From NCBI RefSeq assembly GCF_023646285.1, contig NZ_JAMOKX010000005.1, positions 1-64,000 on the forward strand: a stretch of 64,000 nucleotides of DNA, read 5' to 3'. The position numbers and the translations under genes are program-made. The notes beneath the pieces were generated by a model. It was not told the DNA's origin. It saw only the letters and a program-made list of their open reading frames with translations, and made no database searches. This DNA is from Helicobacter colisuis (GTDB lineage Bacteria > Campylobacterota > Campylobacteria > Campylobacterales > Helicobacteraceae). Below are positions 17,473 to 27,981 of this stretch, in pieces. Positions within the stretch are counted from its first letter, which is position 1; the number at the start of each line of letters is the position of its first letter.

Positions 17473-19209
17473 ATGACAAAAAGAATTATTGTTGATCCTA
17501 TTACAAGAATCGAAGGACATTTAAGAATCGAAGTCATTGTTGATGAAAATAATGTCATCACTGATGCTTATTCAAGCTCGACTTTGTGGAGAGGTATTGA
17601 AGTGATTGTCAAAAACCGCGATCCCCGAGATGTTGGTTTTATGGTGCAAAGGATTTGCGGAGTTTGCACCTATTCTCACTACAAAGCAGGAATCACAGCT
17701 GTTGAAGATGCTCTAGGCATTCAAATCCCTTTTAATGCCCAAATGGTGCGAAGCCTTATGAATGTTTCTCTTGTGCTACACGATCATTTAGTGCATTTCT
17801 ATCACCTACACGGATTAGATTGGTGCGACATTACTAGCGCTCTCAAAGCTGATCCCAAAAAAGCTTCAGAACTTGCCTTTAAATATGTTAAAAACCCTAT
17901 TGCAACAGGTGAAGATGAACTTAAAGCTGTGCAAGAAAAAGTAGCAAAATTTGCAAGTGCCAAACAAGGCTTAGGTCCTTTTGCAAATGCTTATTGGGGG
18001 CATAAAACTTACCAATTCTCACCAGAACAAAATCTCATTGTGCTTTCTCATTATCTAAAAGCGCTTGAAGTGCAAAGAGTAGCTGCGCAAATGATGGCAA
18101 TCTTTGGAGCAAAACAACCACACCCACAAAGCTTAACCGTTGGTGGAGTAACTTGTGTAGCCGATATTTTAGATCCTTCAAGGCTTGGAGATTGGCTCAC
18201 CAAATACAAAGAAGTTGCCGATTTTATAAATCGTGCTTATTATGCTGATGTAGTAATGGCAGCTGAAGTCTATAAAAACGAACCCAGTGTGCTTAAAGGT
18301 TGTGGCGTAAAAAACTTCCTAAGCTATGCAGAGATTCCAGTCAATCGCAATGAGACACTTTATAGCAGTGGAATCGTTCGCAATGGAGATATTTCAAAAC
18401 TCATTGAAATCAACGAGGAATTAATCACTGAAGAAGCAACACATTCGTGGTATCAAAACGACAAAGCCCTTCACCCCTATGATGGAGAGACAACACCTAA
18501 CTATACCGGCTTTGTAGATGCTGATACAATCGGACCTGATGGCACTCCGATAAAAACAAAAGCTCTAAACTTAGATGGAAAATATAGCTGGATAAAATCT
18601 CCTCGCTACAATGGTGAGTCTATGGAAGTTGGACCTTTGGCTGCTATCGTTGTGGGATTAGCAGCTAAAAATCCAAGAATCACAAAAATTGCCACCCAAT
18701 TCCTAAAAGACACTGGTTTGCCTATTGAAGCGCTTTTCACAACTTTAGGCAGAACAGCAGCAAGACTTTTAGAATGTAAGCTTTCTGCAGATTATGGAAT
18801 TGAAGCCTTTAACTCTCTAGTTGAAAACCTAAAAACCGGTGATCAAGCTACTTGCGCACCTTATGAGATAGATAACAACAAAGAATACAAAGGACGCTAC
18901 ATCGGAAATGTTCCACGGGGTATGCTAAGCCACTGGGTTAGAATCAAAGATGGAGTGGTTTCAAACTACCAAGCAGTCGTTCCAAGCACTTGGAATGCAG
19001 GACCAAAAGATTCTAAAAATCAAATGGGACCTTATGAGGCTTCCTTAGTGGGCATTAAGATTCAAGACATTACTCAACCTTTAGAAATTATCCGCACAAT
19101 CCACTCTTTTGATCCTTGTATTGCTTGTGCGGTGCATTTAATGGATACTAAAGGTAACGAAATTGGACAATATAAAATTGACCCAATCGCGATGAATTGC
19201 AATATCTAA
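17473..19209 (+). CDS. hydB: Quinone-reactive [NiFe] hydrogenase large subunit
   Basis: Catalytic subunit carrying the NiFe centre, 578 residues as precursor. The nickel ligands are in RICGVCTYSH (N-terminal) and DPCIACAVH at residues 547-555. The 23 residues after His555 form the maturation peptide expected to be removed by the HydD-type protease encoded two genes downstream. The protein has no signal of its own and is co-exported with HydA by the Tat system. Ribosome site AAAGGGG upstream. Confidence 0.97.
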   Translation: MTKRIIVDPITRIEGHLRIEVIVDENNVITDAYSSSTLWRGIEVIVKNRDPRDVGFMVQRICGVCTYSHYKAGITAVEDALGIQIPFNAQMVRSLMNVSLVLHDHLVHFYHLHGLDWCDITSALKADPKKASELAFKYVKNPIATGEDELKAVQEKVAKFASAKQGLGPFANAYWGHKTYQFSPEQNLIVLSHYLKALEVQRVAAQMMAIFGAKQPHPQSLTVGGVTCVADILDPSRLGDWLTKYKEVADFINRAYYADVVMAAEVYKNEPSVLKGCGVKNFLSYAEIPVNRNETLYSSGIVRNGDISKLIEINEELITEEATHSWYQNDKALHPYDGETTPNYTGFVDADTIGPDGTPIKTKALNLDGKYSWIKSPRYNGESMEVGPLAAIVVGLAAKNPRITKIATQFLKDTGLPIEALFTTLGRTAARLLECKLSADYGIEAFNSLVENLKTGDQATCAPYEIDNNKEYKGRYIGNVPRGMLSHWVRIKDGVVSNYQAVVPSTWNAGPKDSKNQMGPYEASLVGIKIQDITQPLEIIRTIHSFDPCIACAVHLMDTKGNEIGQYKIDPIAMNCNI

Positions 19210-19221
19210 AGGGGGCATATT

Positions 19222-19890
19222 ATGGAAACAAAATACAAATCTGTCCTTGAGTTTTCAAAACTAACAAGGATATTTCATTGGATTCGTGCTTTGGCGATTT
19301 TTGCGCTTATCGCCACAGGTTTCTACCTTGCCTACCCTTTTTTAAGTGCCAATCCAGATTATGAGATTTATTCTCTATCAAGAATCTGGCATATATCCAT
19401 CGGATTTTTACTTATTGCAATTTCAATCTTTAGAATCTACCTCTTTGTTTTTACAAAAGAATGTCAAATGGAGCGTCGCTCATTTTTAGATCTCATTAAC
19501 CCAATAGTATGGTTTCAGATTCTAAAAACCTATCTTTTGCTTGGGGGACATCCGCACAACAAAGGCTCTTACAATCCTTTGCAGCTTGTAACCTACATTG
19601 CCATAATGATTCTTATTATTCTCATCTCGCTAACAGGGCTTATTCTCTATACACATATTTATCACCAAGGGCTTGGCGGTTTCCTTATGCCAATTATGAA
19701 GCCCCTAGAAGTGCTTTGTGGCGGGATAGCAAATGTCCGCTTGATTCACCACATTTTGACTTGGGCATTTATTATTTTCATTCCTATCCATATTTATATG
19801 GCAAGCTGGAATGCAGTGAAATTTCCAGGTTCAGGAATCGACACAATCGTAAGCGGACTAAGATTTGAAAAAGATGAAACACATCAATGA
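19222..19890 (+). CDS. hydC: Hydrogenase cytochrome b subunit
   Basis: A 222-residue di-haem membrane anchor passing electrons from HydA to menaquinone. Four membrane helices are visible, with haem-ligand candidates FHWIRA, WHISIG and HHILTW. The end overlaps hydD by 4 bp. Confidence 0.95.
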   Translation: METKYKSVLEFSKLTRIFHWIRALAIFALIATGFYLAYPFLSANPDYEIYSLSRIWHISIGFLLIAISIFRIYLFVFTKECQMERRSFLDLINPIVWFQILKTYLLLGGHPHNKGSYNPLQLVTYIAIMILIILISLTGLILYTHIYHQGLGGFLMPIMKPLEVLCGGIANVRLIHHILTWAFIIFIPIHIYMASWNAVKFPGSGIDTIVSGLRFEKDETHQ

Positions 19891-20432
19891 AGATTCTCAT
19901 TTTAGGCATTGGAAATATTCTTTTTGGCGATGAGGGGATTGGAGTGCATCTCTCCAATTTTCTCAAAGTCAATTACACTTTTAGCGGTGAGCATTCACTA
20001 GATATTATTGATGGCGGAACGATGGCGCAGCACCTAATCCCCATTATCACTCAATATGATCGCGTTTTAATCTTAGATTGCATTGATGCTGATAATGCCA
20101 AAATCGGAGATGTGTATTTTTTTGACTTCAGTGCCATCCCAGATAATATCACTTGGGCAGGTAGCGCACACGAAGTAGAAATGCTACAAACACTAAAGAT
20201 GATTGAAATGTTAGGCGACTTGCCACCCACCAAAATCCTAGGTGTGAAGCCTGTCGTTATCGGAAGTGATCCAACATTTGAATTATCTCCTGAAATTCTA
20301 AAAGCGGCTAAAACAATGGAAACACAAGCTATCAAATACCTCCAAGAGCTAGGAATCAAAACCAACCCAAAAGATCAAAAAACCCAAAAAGATTTACAAG
20401 AAATCGCAAATCTCTCTTACAAAGGCTTTTAA
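19887..20432 (+). CDS. hydD: Hydrogenase maturation protease
   Basis: A 181-residue endopeptidase of the HycI/HyaD family that trims the large-subunit C-terminus after nickel insertion. The N-terminal [13 protein letters not shown] signature contains the nickel-sensing Glu, with a second conserved Asp in the LDCIDAD region and His in AHEVEM. It follows hydC with a 4-bp overlap. Confidence 0.94.
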   Translation: MKILILGIGNILFGDEGIGVHLSNFLKVNYTFSGEHSLDIIDGGTMAQHLIPIITQYDRVLILDCIDADNAKIGDVYFFDFSAIPDNITWAGSAHEVEMLQTLKMIEMLGDLPPTKILGVKPVVIGSDPTFELSPEILKAAKTMETQAIKYLQELGIKTNPKDQKTQKDLQEIANLSYKGF

Positions 20433-20433
20433 T

Positions 20434-22104
20434 TTGCTACTTGCACTTGACTTTTTACTTATCCAAAATTTACAAAATTTAGAAAAAATCAAAAACTTTC
20501 TTTGCAAAACACTCACCCAAACCGCCCATACTTTTGAGCTTGAAACACAAATACTCCAAACCGATACAAGCTTCACACTAGAAGCCAAAGGAGAGGAGCA
20601 AAACCTATTAGATTTCACAAACGCTTTATCTACAAGTCTTCCACTCTCTTTGCAATGGACTTTTAAGGAGCTAAGAATCTTAAAAGCGCTCTCCCCCACC
20701 CACTCTCTCCCAAGCCCACAAGAATCATCAAACCTACTCACCCCGCTTGAATTAGAAAAAATTACCCAAAAAGATTCAAGCGCTTTTTGTAATCTATGGG
20801 AAAGTTTCATTGACTTCACACCCCAAAAAGTTACTTTTCTAAAAGACAATCAAAAACTCCCCCTAAACAACCCAAAAGAACTCCAAGAATCACTCCAATA
20901 CCTAAGCACACTTCTTAAAAATAAACAAAGTATTTTTCTAAAAACTCCCCTAGGCAAAAAAGAAGTCATTCTCTTTGATGAAAATAATCCACCAAAAATT
21001 CAATCCCCCTACATTTTTGTGCCATTTTGTCTAAACAATGCCCAATCCCTCTTTAAAATTAGCACTGAAGAATGCCAAGCATTAGCCACGCTAGAAAAGC
21101 CCCTCATCACACTCAAGCCCAAATCCATTCTCAAAGCGCTTTTTCCGACACACGAAGTGCCTTGTATTCTCCCCTTTGATCCTATTTTGTTACTACTAAG
21201 CAAATTCTTAGAATCCCACAGCGGCTTTTATCTCATAGAACCTAGCCAAAAGCTAAGTAACGGAATCTGCCAATTTTTCAAAACTGATGACACTCCACTA
21301 GAAATTAGCGTTGGTAAAAACTCCCTTATTTTAAAACATCATTTTAAAGCCACTCCCACCACAGCCACTTGCCCAGAACTTCTAGCCTTTAAAAACACGA
21401 TAAAATCCCAAAACTTAACCCAAACAAATGCGCTCTATCTAGGCAAACACCCAACGCATTTTATGCTCTATTTTAACCAAAGCTTCAAAACCCCTATAGA
21501 ATTCACCCTCCAAACTAACCTAGCCCAAATCCTAGAGATTCTAAAAACCCAAAACCCCACCACCCAATCTTTGCTAAAAAACTTCACCAAAGCCAATGAA
21601 ACTCTCATCTCACAGCTAGAATCACTCCCCTCAGACGATAGATTTTCAAGCAATCTCTTAGATTTACTAGGCTTGTGCGCTATCTTGCTAGATTTACACG
21701 CACCCTTTCCCTTTACACCAAACTTTGATTCAAATCTCAAAGCCGCCACAAAAGCACTCTTACAAAAAGCAGGGGAATTTGTCGGTGCCAAAGGACCACG
21801 TATTGACTTTAGATTAGAAAAAGACAAGGAAGGCAAAATCTACCTTGACACTCTACGCACCTTGCGATCAGTAATGAGCTTCAAACTCGCAGGAGTGGAG
21901 AGCGAATTGCTTTGTTTTGGCATTTTGGATTCGATGGCAGAATTCTTTGCTAACCTAAGTCGCGATATGGAGGAAAACTATAGCACAAAAGGCATCATCA
22001 TCTGCGGAGAAATGTTTTTAAACAAACAATTCCTAGATCAATTCATCCACTATCTCCCAAAAGATTCTGAAGTGCTTGGCTGTGAAATAATGGACTTCAT
22101 CTAA
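20434..22104 (+). CDS. hydE: HydE, hydrogenase operon accessory protein
   Basis: A 556-residue soluble protein beginning with a TTG one base after the hydD stop. Position and length match hydE of Helicobacter and Wolinella hydABCDE operons, needed for hydrogenase activity. I see no clear catalytic motif. The best-conserved-looking block is C-terminal (about residues 440-556), with GPRIDFRL, LRTLRSVMSF and GCEIMDF. The central part is rich in Leu/Lys/Thr and looks fast-evolving. The biochemical role is not established from sequence. Confidence 0.8.
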   Translation: MLLALDFLLIQNLQNLEKIKNFLCKTLTQTAHTFELETQILQTDTSFTLEAKGEEQNLLDFTNALSTSLPLSLQWTFKELRILKALSPTHSLPSPQESSNLLTPLELEKITQKDSSAFCNLWESFIDFTPQKVTFLKDNQKLPLNNPKELQESLQYLSTLLKNKQSIFLKTPLGKKEVILFDENNPPKIQSPYIFVPFCLNNAQSLFKISTEECQALATLEKPLITLKPKSILKALFPTHEVPCILPFDPILLLLSKFLESHSGFYLIEPSQKLSNGICQFFKTDDTPLEISVGKNSLILKHHFKATPTTATCPELLAFKNTIKSQNLTQTNALYLGKHPTHFMLYFNQSFKTPIEFTLQTNLAQILEILKTQNPTTQSLLKNFTKANETLISQLESLPSDDRFSSNLLDLLGLCAILLDLHAPFPFTPNFDSNLKAATKALLQKAGEFVGAKGPRIDFRLEKDKEGKIYLDTLRTLRSVMSFKLAGVESELLCFGILDSMAEFFANLSRDMEENYSTKGIIICGEMFLNKQFLDQFIHYLPKDSEVLGCEIMDFI

Positions 22105-22222
22105 GCCCACGCATTCCAAAGCTACCATTTAACTTCCTACCTTACTCCAAGCACTTCAAATCCACTCAAAAAATAATTTAAATCATAAAACATAAAAAAT
22201 TTTAAATTTAAGCAAAAAATAA

Positions 22223-22235
22223 GGGGGGGGGGGGG
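22223..22235 (+). repeat. 13-G homopolymer upstream of the autotransporter
   Basis: Thirteen G in the leader, about 28 bp before the AAGGAG ribosome site and 38 bp before the ATG. It is outside the main reading frame, so length changes would act on promoter spacing or leader structure rather than on the frame. A six-codon mini-ORF (22243-22263) lies between it and the ribosome site. Confidence 0.85.
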
Positions 22236-22273
22236 CATAATAATGTCTCATTTTTTATTTTAAAGGAGAATGA

Positions 22274-25053
22274 ATGAAAATTTCAATCGCAGCAAGTCGA
22301 GTTTTGACAAGCTTAAGTGTAGTCGCTGCTTTATCAAGCAGTGCTATTGCAGCCGCAGATACTGTTAATAAAAACACAGACTTTACTACAAAGTTTAAAG
22401 AAAACACAACAGGAAATTGGGAATACAAAAACACAGCTAATGATTTAACACTTAGTGTTGATCCAACATCGGTAACCACAGGTGAAGGCGTAAATATTAA
22501 GCCAATAGAACTTAATAAGCTTACTATTAATGCTAACTCATTTACTGGAAATGTTGCCGTAACACTAGGTGGAGCTGAAAATCCACTCAATCCAAAAGAT
22601 CCACTTGCAGACACTTATTCTTTTAACATTGATACTAAAGGTGATGTTAAACAAAATGGTGCAACCAATGTTTATCACAACTCTAGCATCAAAAGCAGTG
22701 AAAGAGCAGTAACTTTTGGCAATGAAGTAAAAGTTGATGGTGCAAACTTAGATATTACAAGTAAAACAGGGACTGCTTTTAATGGTGCGCTTAATGCATT
22801 AACTATTAGCAACAAAGGAAATGTAAATGTTACAGGTGATGCTAATCTTGGATCAGGTGCTGTAACAATAGAATCTGGTAAATTAAATGTTACAGGAAAG
22901 CTAACTTCAACTAATAACAATTTCACTTTTGGATCATTAGATAATAGCTGGAATAATAACAATCAAGGAATCTACGCAAAAGGAGATGTAACACTTGCGG
23001 GTGGCACATTAAATATCCAAAGCAGTGATTTGCCACTTGGACAACTCAATCTCATCACTTCTGGTGGAAAAATCACCAATACAGGAGCTACATTAGGCAG
23101 TGTTAGTTTTGCACAAGATGTTTCTGAATATCTAAGCAACCAAAGCCTTCTAGCTCCATATCTTGATACTGGTAATTATAACTTCGCTATTGATGCTAAT
23201 GGCGCTGCATACAATAATTACATTCTTTATAAAGTTGAACTTTCTACAGACAAAAAAACCCTTTATGTAGATGGGCAATTAACAGATGCTTTCAAAAATG
23301 CTTTCAACAAAAATCAAGATTTTACTAATCTTAAAGGCCTTGCAACTAACCTTGTAAATGCAGAATCAACAAATATTACTGCAGCACAAGGCGTATTAGG
23401 CACAGCACAAACAAATGTTACTGCTACAAAAACAGGCTTGGAAGGTCAGAAAACCACTGCTGAAGCTACAATTAAAACAGCAGAAGCAGATAAAGCTAAA
23501 GCAGAAAAAGAACTTGCGGATGCAACAACAAATGCAGCTAAAAAAACAGCTCAAGATAAAATCGATGCTCAAAACTCTATAATTACTACACAACAAGAAG
23601 CACTTAACCAAATCACAAGCGATCTTAATGTTGCTAATGCTGAACTTAAAGCCATTGAAGCCGCTATTAAAGATTTGGATGCAAGAAATACAGAGTTTAA
23701 CAAGCTTAAAACTGAAATTACTGCATTAGCAGATGGGGCTACTGATGCTGAAAAAGCAAAAAACTCAATGAGCTTAAAAACCTTATGTTAGAAGCTCTTG
23801 CACCTAGCATTAATACAGGGGATTATTCATTAGCTAATAGCATTCTAGAAGCAGTAAAAACTCGCACAGATTATACTATCTTAGGTGGAATTGTGCTTGG
23901 TGGTATGAATGATACACTCACCCCAATCGTTTCTGCAACTAAAGCTTCAGGAAACACAGGTGAATCACTTGGAATCTTATCTAGTATTGCAAGCTCTAAT
24001 ATTCACAATCAACAAGTAATGCAAGTGATTACTAACCAAAGATTCTTTAAAGACACAAGAGATGCCGCTAGAAGTGCTACAAGCTTTGCAGATGCTTCTT
24101 CATCAGCAATGACTGCAGTTAATGTTTCTAATGATATGGCAATTGGTTCTAGAATCGCAAGAGCTAACAATCCATTCCAATCACTTTCTAAAGAAAGATT
24201 TGCTTCTATCCAAAGTGATGCGCCTTATAAATACTATGAAACTTACAATGCAGCAGTATGGGCAAATGCTTTTGGTGGTGCTAATATCATCGATGGAGAA
24301 TCAGGTGGTGTATATGGAATTAGCGTAGGTGCTGATAGCAATTTAACTGATAATGTTTTAATTGGTGCTTATTTCACTTATGCAAATGCAGAATTACAAG
24401 ACAAGCTTTTAAAACAAGATTCTGATAACTTCCAATTGGGTATTTACTCTCAAATCAAAATTGCTCCAACTTGGGAATTAAACCTAAAAGCATATGGACA
24501 ATTAGGCAAAACTGATCAAGATGTTACAAGCATTGCTGGTATCAACACTTCAGACTTTGATCAAAAATTCTTTGGATTGAGTGCAAATGTAGGTAAAGTA
24601 TTTGATTTTAGTAATAGCTGGTTTGTAAAACCATTTGCAGGAGTAAATTACTACTATTCTTATACACCTGATTATACAGAGAGAGGAAGCATTTTAGCTC
24701 AAAGTGTTCAATCTAATACTAACAACTCTGTAAGCTTAGAAGCAGGTTTAGAGAGTAGAAAATACTTCGGTGAATCATCTTATTTGTTTATCACTCCAAA
24801 AATTGAACAATATGTAATCAATAATGGAGATGATTATGTAGGTAGATTTGCTGGTTCAACTACAAGCTTTAGAATCGCTTCTGCTGAGAAAAAGAAAACT
24901 TATGGACAACTTATCGTTGGTGGTAACATCGCCATTAATGATTCTTTATCTTTAAATGCAGGAATTGGTGCTAAACAAATTCTAGCAGGTAAAGTAGATT
25001 CTAAAAATGAAACTTATATCAATGGTAACATTGGATTAAAATATAGATTCTAA
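22274..25053 (+). CDS. Autotransporter (type Va) surface protein, split frame joined by a -1 shift at 23758-23764
   Basis: Frame 1 runs 22274-23791 and frame 2 continues to 25053; joined by a -1 shift they give about 926 residues. The N-terminus has a signal peptide (cleavage near AIAAAD). The passenger has beta-helix-like, Asn/Thr/Gly-rich repeats to about residue 350, then an alanine/lysine-rich coiled coil (about 365-490). The last about 280 residues form an autotransporter beta-barrel ending in YRF. The frame break sits at GCA_AAA_AAC. The second part has an ATG at 23785 but no ribosome site or signal, so it is not a separate gene. Either a 1-base deletion in an A-run, a sequencing error, or programmed frameshifting explains it. 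Confidence 0.85.
23757..23797 (+). promoter_or_regulatory. Candidate -1 ribosomal frameshift signal (A_AAA_AAC plus downstream stem)
   Basis: The in-frame heptamer A AAA AAC ends at 23764. A 5-nt spacer is followed by a hairpin GAGCTT (23770-23775) / AAGCTC (23792-23797), whose loop contains the frame-1 stop TAG (23789-23791). Slipping -1 gives continuous reading into the beta-barrel. The stem has only 6 bp, which is weak for a stimulator. Confidence 0.4.
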
Positions 25054-25077
25054 TAACTACCAAGTAAGTTTTAATTC

Positions 25078-25101
25078 GGAGGTAGCCATTTAAGCTCCTC
25101 C
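25078..25101 (+). terminator. Hairpin downstream of the autotransporter
   Basis: GGAGG(T)AGC pairs with GCTCCTCC (8 bp with one bulged T) around a 7-nt loop, 25 bp after the stop. No T-run follows, so termination is inferred. A 17-bp palindrome GATAGTTTAAAACTATC follows at 25111-25127. Confidence 0.45.
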
Positions 25102-25299
25102 AAAAATATAGATAGTTTAAAACTATCGCAACGCTAAAAAGATTAAAATTCAAAACTTCATTCTCTTTATGTAGAATTAATTTAAAATTTCATTTTTTAT
25201 CTCTAGCTTAGGCTAGGGATAACTCCGCTAGTTAATACATAGTTAATCTTTAAAATACTACAATTACAGACTTAAACGCAAATTACAATCGAGGTTGAT

Positions 25300-26013
25300 A
25301 TGGGAAGAGCATTTGAATATAGAAGAGCAAGCAAAGAGAAGCGTTGGGATAAAATGTCCAAACTTTTCCCCAAGTTAGGCAAAGCAATTAGTATCGCTGT
25401 CAAAGAGGGTGGAAGTGGCGATCCTGATATGAATTCCAAACTCCGCACTGCCATTATGGCAGCAAAAGCCCAAAATATGCCAAAAGACAATATTGAAGCA
25501 GCGATTAAAAGAGCTTTAGGCAAAGATGGGATACAAATCACTGAAGTAAATTATGAAATCAAAGCACCACATGGTGCGCTATTTTTTGTCGAATGTGCTA
25601 CAGACAACACTACACGCACGGTGGCAAATCTCAAAAGTTATGTCAATAAACTAGGCGGACAAATGCTAACAAACAATTCACTAGAGTTTATGTTTTCACG
25701 CAAAGCACATTTTGAAGTGAGCAAAGAAGGCTTAGGGGATTTAGAAGAGTTAGAGCTTAATCTTATTGATGCAGGGCTTGAATCGCTAGAAGTTGAAGAA
25801 GATATAGTGCATATTTATGGAGATTACACAAGCTTTGGAAGTCTTGCAAGTGCCCTAGAATCACTCAAAGCTGATGTTAAAAAAGCCGCACTAGAAAGGA
25901 TTGCTAATAATCCGGTAGAATTCAGCGAAGAACAGCTTGCAGACATTGAAAAGTTACTTGATAGAATCGAAGATGATGATGATGTCCAAGCAGTTTTTAC
26001 CAATATCGCCTAA
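25300..26013 (+). CDS. YebC/PmpR-family protein (translation/transcription regulator)
   Basis: 237 residues with the three-domain YebC layout. The N-terminus [20 protein letters not shown] is a recognised variant of the family signature, followed by [10 protein letters not shown]. Described family members act as DNA-binding regulators or assist ribosomes at proline-rich stretches. It starts a transcription unit after a non-coding gap of about 250 bp with several small hairpins. Confidence 0.92.
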   Translation: MGRAFEYRRASKEKRWDKMSKLFPKLGKAISIAVKEGGSGDPDMNSKLRTAIMAAKAQNMPKDNIEAAIKRALGKDGIQITEVNYEIKAPHGALFFVECATDNTTRTVANLKSYVNKLGGQMLTNNSLEFMFSRKAHFEVSKEGLGDLEELELNLIDAGLESLEVEEDIVHIYGDYTSFGSLASALESLKADVKKAALERIANNPVEFSEEQLADIEKLLDRIEDDDDVQAVFTNIA

Positions 26014-26108
26014 AGGTGACAAAATCACTCAATAGATGATAACTTTTGTTTTTTTAAGCTAAATTATTTCAAAATTTCTGATGTAAATTTTACTAAAAAG
26101 GATTTCAA

Positions 26109-26429
26109 ATGATGAATCAATTAACTAAAGAAACTTTTGCTAACGAAACAAAAGAAGGAGTTTGCCTTGTAGCCGTGGGTGCGCCTTGGTGTCCTGACTG
26201 CAAAAAAATCGAACCTATTATGGGAATGCTTATGCAAGAATATGCTGGTAAGGTAAAATTCTGTATGGTAATGGCAGATGAACAAGAAGCACTAAAAGAT
26301 GAGCTTAATGTTCGCCGAATCCCCACTTTGATTTTCTTTAAAAATGGTGTGGAAGTGAGTGAAAGACTAGTTGAACCAAACTCTAAACCAATGATTGAAG
26401 ATGCTCTTAAAAAAGCTCTTGAAGCATAA
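26109..26429 (+). CDS. Thioredoxin-like protein with CPDC active site
   Basis: A 106-residue cytoplasmic thioredoxin fold. The redox motif is WCPDCKK (about residues 27-33) instead of WCGPC, and the cis-proline follows in RRIPTLIFF. This Cys-Pro-Asp-Cys variant suggests a specialised oxidoreductase rather than the main thioredoxin. Two adjacent ATGs (26109, 26112) are possible; an AAGGA site precedes both. A strong terminator follows. Confidence 0.85.
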   Translation: MMNQLTKETFANETKEGVCLVAVGAPWCPDCKKIEPIMGMLMQEYAGKVKFCMVMADEQEALKDELNVRRIPTLIFFKNGVEVSERLVEPNSKPMIEDALKKALEA

Positions 26430-26434
26430 ATTAC

Positions 26435-26460
26435 TCTTGCCTTTAGGGGCAAGATTCTCC
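26435..26460 (+). terminator. Intrinsic terminator after the thioredoxin-like gene
   Basis: TCTTGCC (26435-26441) and GGCAAGA (26448-26454) form a 7-bp stem with a 6-nt loop, followed by the pyrimidine-rich TTCTCCTTTT. Confidence 0.75.
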
Positions 26461-26500
26461 TTTTGAAACTCTCATAATTTTAACATAAGCACTTTTTGGC

Positions 26501-26506
26501 TACAAT
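26501..26506 (+). promoter_or_regulatory. -10 box (TACAAT) of the M23 peptidase-minC-lpxC operon
   Basis: TTGGCTACAAT lies 37 bp upstream of the start at 26543, immediately after a terminator, as expected for a new transcription unit. Confidence 0.45.
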
Positions 26507-26542
26507 CCCCGCAGTATTTTTATTTAATTTAAGGCTATAGCA

Positions 26543-27976
26543 ATGCAAAATCCACACTCCAAAGGCGGTTTTATTAAGGTTTTAGGTTTATTACTCATCA
26601 TTTTATTTGTGGGAGCAGGTATTTTTATGCTTACTTCTGAATCTTTTGAAAAAGAATCGCCTCAAATCAACCTAAGAGAAAATTCTGCGTGGAATCTTAA
26701 AGACTTTTTCCCCATTCAAATCCAAGACAATGCAGGAATCAAAGTATATAGTGTTACGCTATTGCATAACCAAGAAAGGATACCACTCCAAACCAAAATC
26801 CTTACTTCCCAAAACTGCCTTAGCCCCAATGCAGACTTAAGTGAATCTCAAGAAATTCAAACTCACCCAAAAACACTCTGCATTGGAATCCAAAAGCCAA
26901 ATAACATTAAAAATTCTACTCCTGAACTAGAGTTAGAAATCTCTGCAACAGATACAAGCCGCTGGAATCTTTTCAATGGTAACACCACCACAAAAACCTT
27001 TAAAATCCCTATTGATACCAAAAAGCCTCAACTAGCCATTCTCTCACATTCTTACAAAATCACACAAGGTGGTAGTGCGCTTGTTATCTTTCGCGCAACC
27101 GATGACAATCTAAAAGATATTCGCATTAGCAATGGCACTTATGATTTTCTCCCTCAACCTTTCTACAAAGAAGGCTTTTATATCTCGCTTATCGCTTGGA
27201 ACAAAACTAGCCCTAACTTCAGCGCCAAAATCTATGCAAGTGATTCAGCAGGCAATGTCAGCATTGCACCTATTAATTTCTATCTCCAAAAAAAGCAATA
27301 TCGTGATTCAACTATTCCACTTAAAGATTCATTTATTGATGGCAAAATTTCTATGCTTGTGCAAGAAATCGGAGAGAAAAATTTAGAAGATTTTCCTAAT
27401 AAACTTGCTATTTTTAAATATATCAATGAAGATGTGCGAAAACAAAGTGCAAATCGAGTCTTTGAGGTGGCATCGCAGTTTGATAGGGAAACTTTGGTAA
27501 CAGATTTTAGTCTTAAGGCATTCTCCCCACTTAGAAATGGTGCTGTCATGGCAAACTTTGGAGATCATAGGACTTTTAACTACCAAGGCGAAAATGTAAG
27601 CGAATCAAACCATATGGGACTAGATTTAGCAAACATCAAACAAGCACCCGTTCTACTTAGCAATTCAGGAGTTGTTACCCTAAATGAATTTGTAGGCATC
27701 AATGGGAACACTATCATCGTTTATCACGGACTTGGACTCTCCACTCTCTATGCGCACCTAACAACACAAAAGGTTAATGTGGGCGATTTGGTTAATGCAG
27801 GAGATGAGATTGCTAATACTGGCAATACGGGCTTGGCTTTAGGGGATCATTTGCATTTTGGAGTTTTAATTCAAGGGCATGAAGTTTGGACAGCAGAATG
27901 GCTTGATTCTACTTGGATTAAAACCAATATTGATGATATTATTAATGAAGCTAAGATTATAGTGGATAGATTATAG
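26543..27976 (+). CDS. M23-family peptidoglycan endopeptidase
   Basis: A 477-residue protein with an N-terminal membrane anchor (about residues 12-30), a long periplasmic region, and a C-terminal LytM domain. Zinc ligands are visible as SNHMGLDLA (His, Asp) and DHLHFG (HxH). It probably cuts muropeptide cross-links, as Helicobacter/Campylobacter shape-determining M23 enzymes do. It is immediately followed by minC and lpxC, the same order as in H. pylori (HP1054-HP1052) and partly in Campylobacter. The substrate bond is not predictable here. Confidence 0.88.
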   Translation: MQNPHSKGGFIKVLGLLLIILFVGAGIFMLTSESFEKESPQINLRENSAWNLKDFFPIQIQDNAGIKVYSVTLLHNQERIPLQTKILTSQNCLSPNADLSESQEIQTHPKTLCIGIQKPNNIKNSTPELELEISATDTSRWNLFNGNTTTKTFKIPIDTKKPQLAILSHSYKITQGGSALVIFRATDDNLKDIRISNGTYDFLPQPFYKEGFYISLIAWNKTSPNFSAKIYASDSAGNVSIAPINFYLQKKQYRDSTIPLKDSFIDGKISMLVQEIGEKNLEDFPNKLAIFKYINEDVRKQSANRVFEVASQFDRETLVTDFSLKAFSPLRNGAVMANFGDHRTFNYQGENVSESNHMGLDLANIKQAPVLLSNSGVVTLNEFVGINGNTIIVYHGLGLSTLYAHLTTQKVNVGDLVNAGDEIANTGNTGLALGDHLHFGVLIQGHEVWTAEWLDSTWIKTNIDDIINEAKIIVDRL

Positions 27977-27981
27977 GCAAA

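Noticed and set aside
23785-25053. Second half of the autotransporter as an independent gene
   Set aside because: No ribosome site or signal peptide, and it encodes only the barrel side of a protein whose passenger is directly upstream in another frame.
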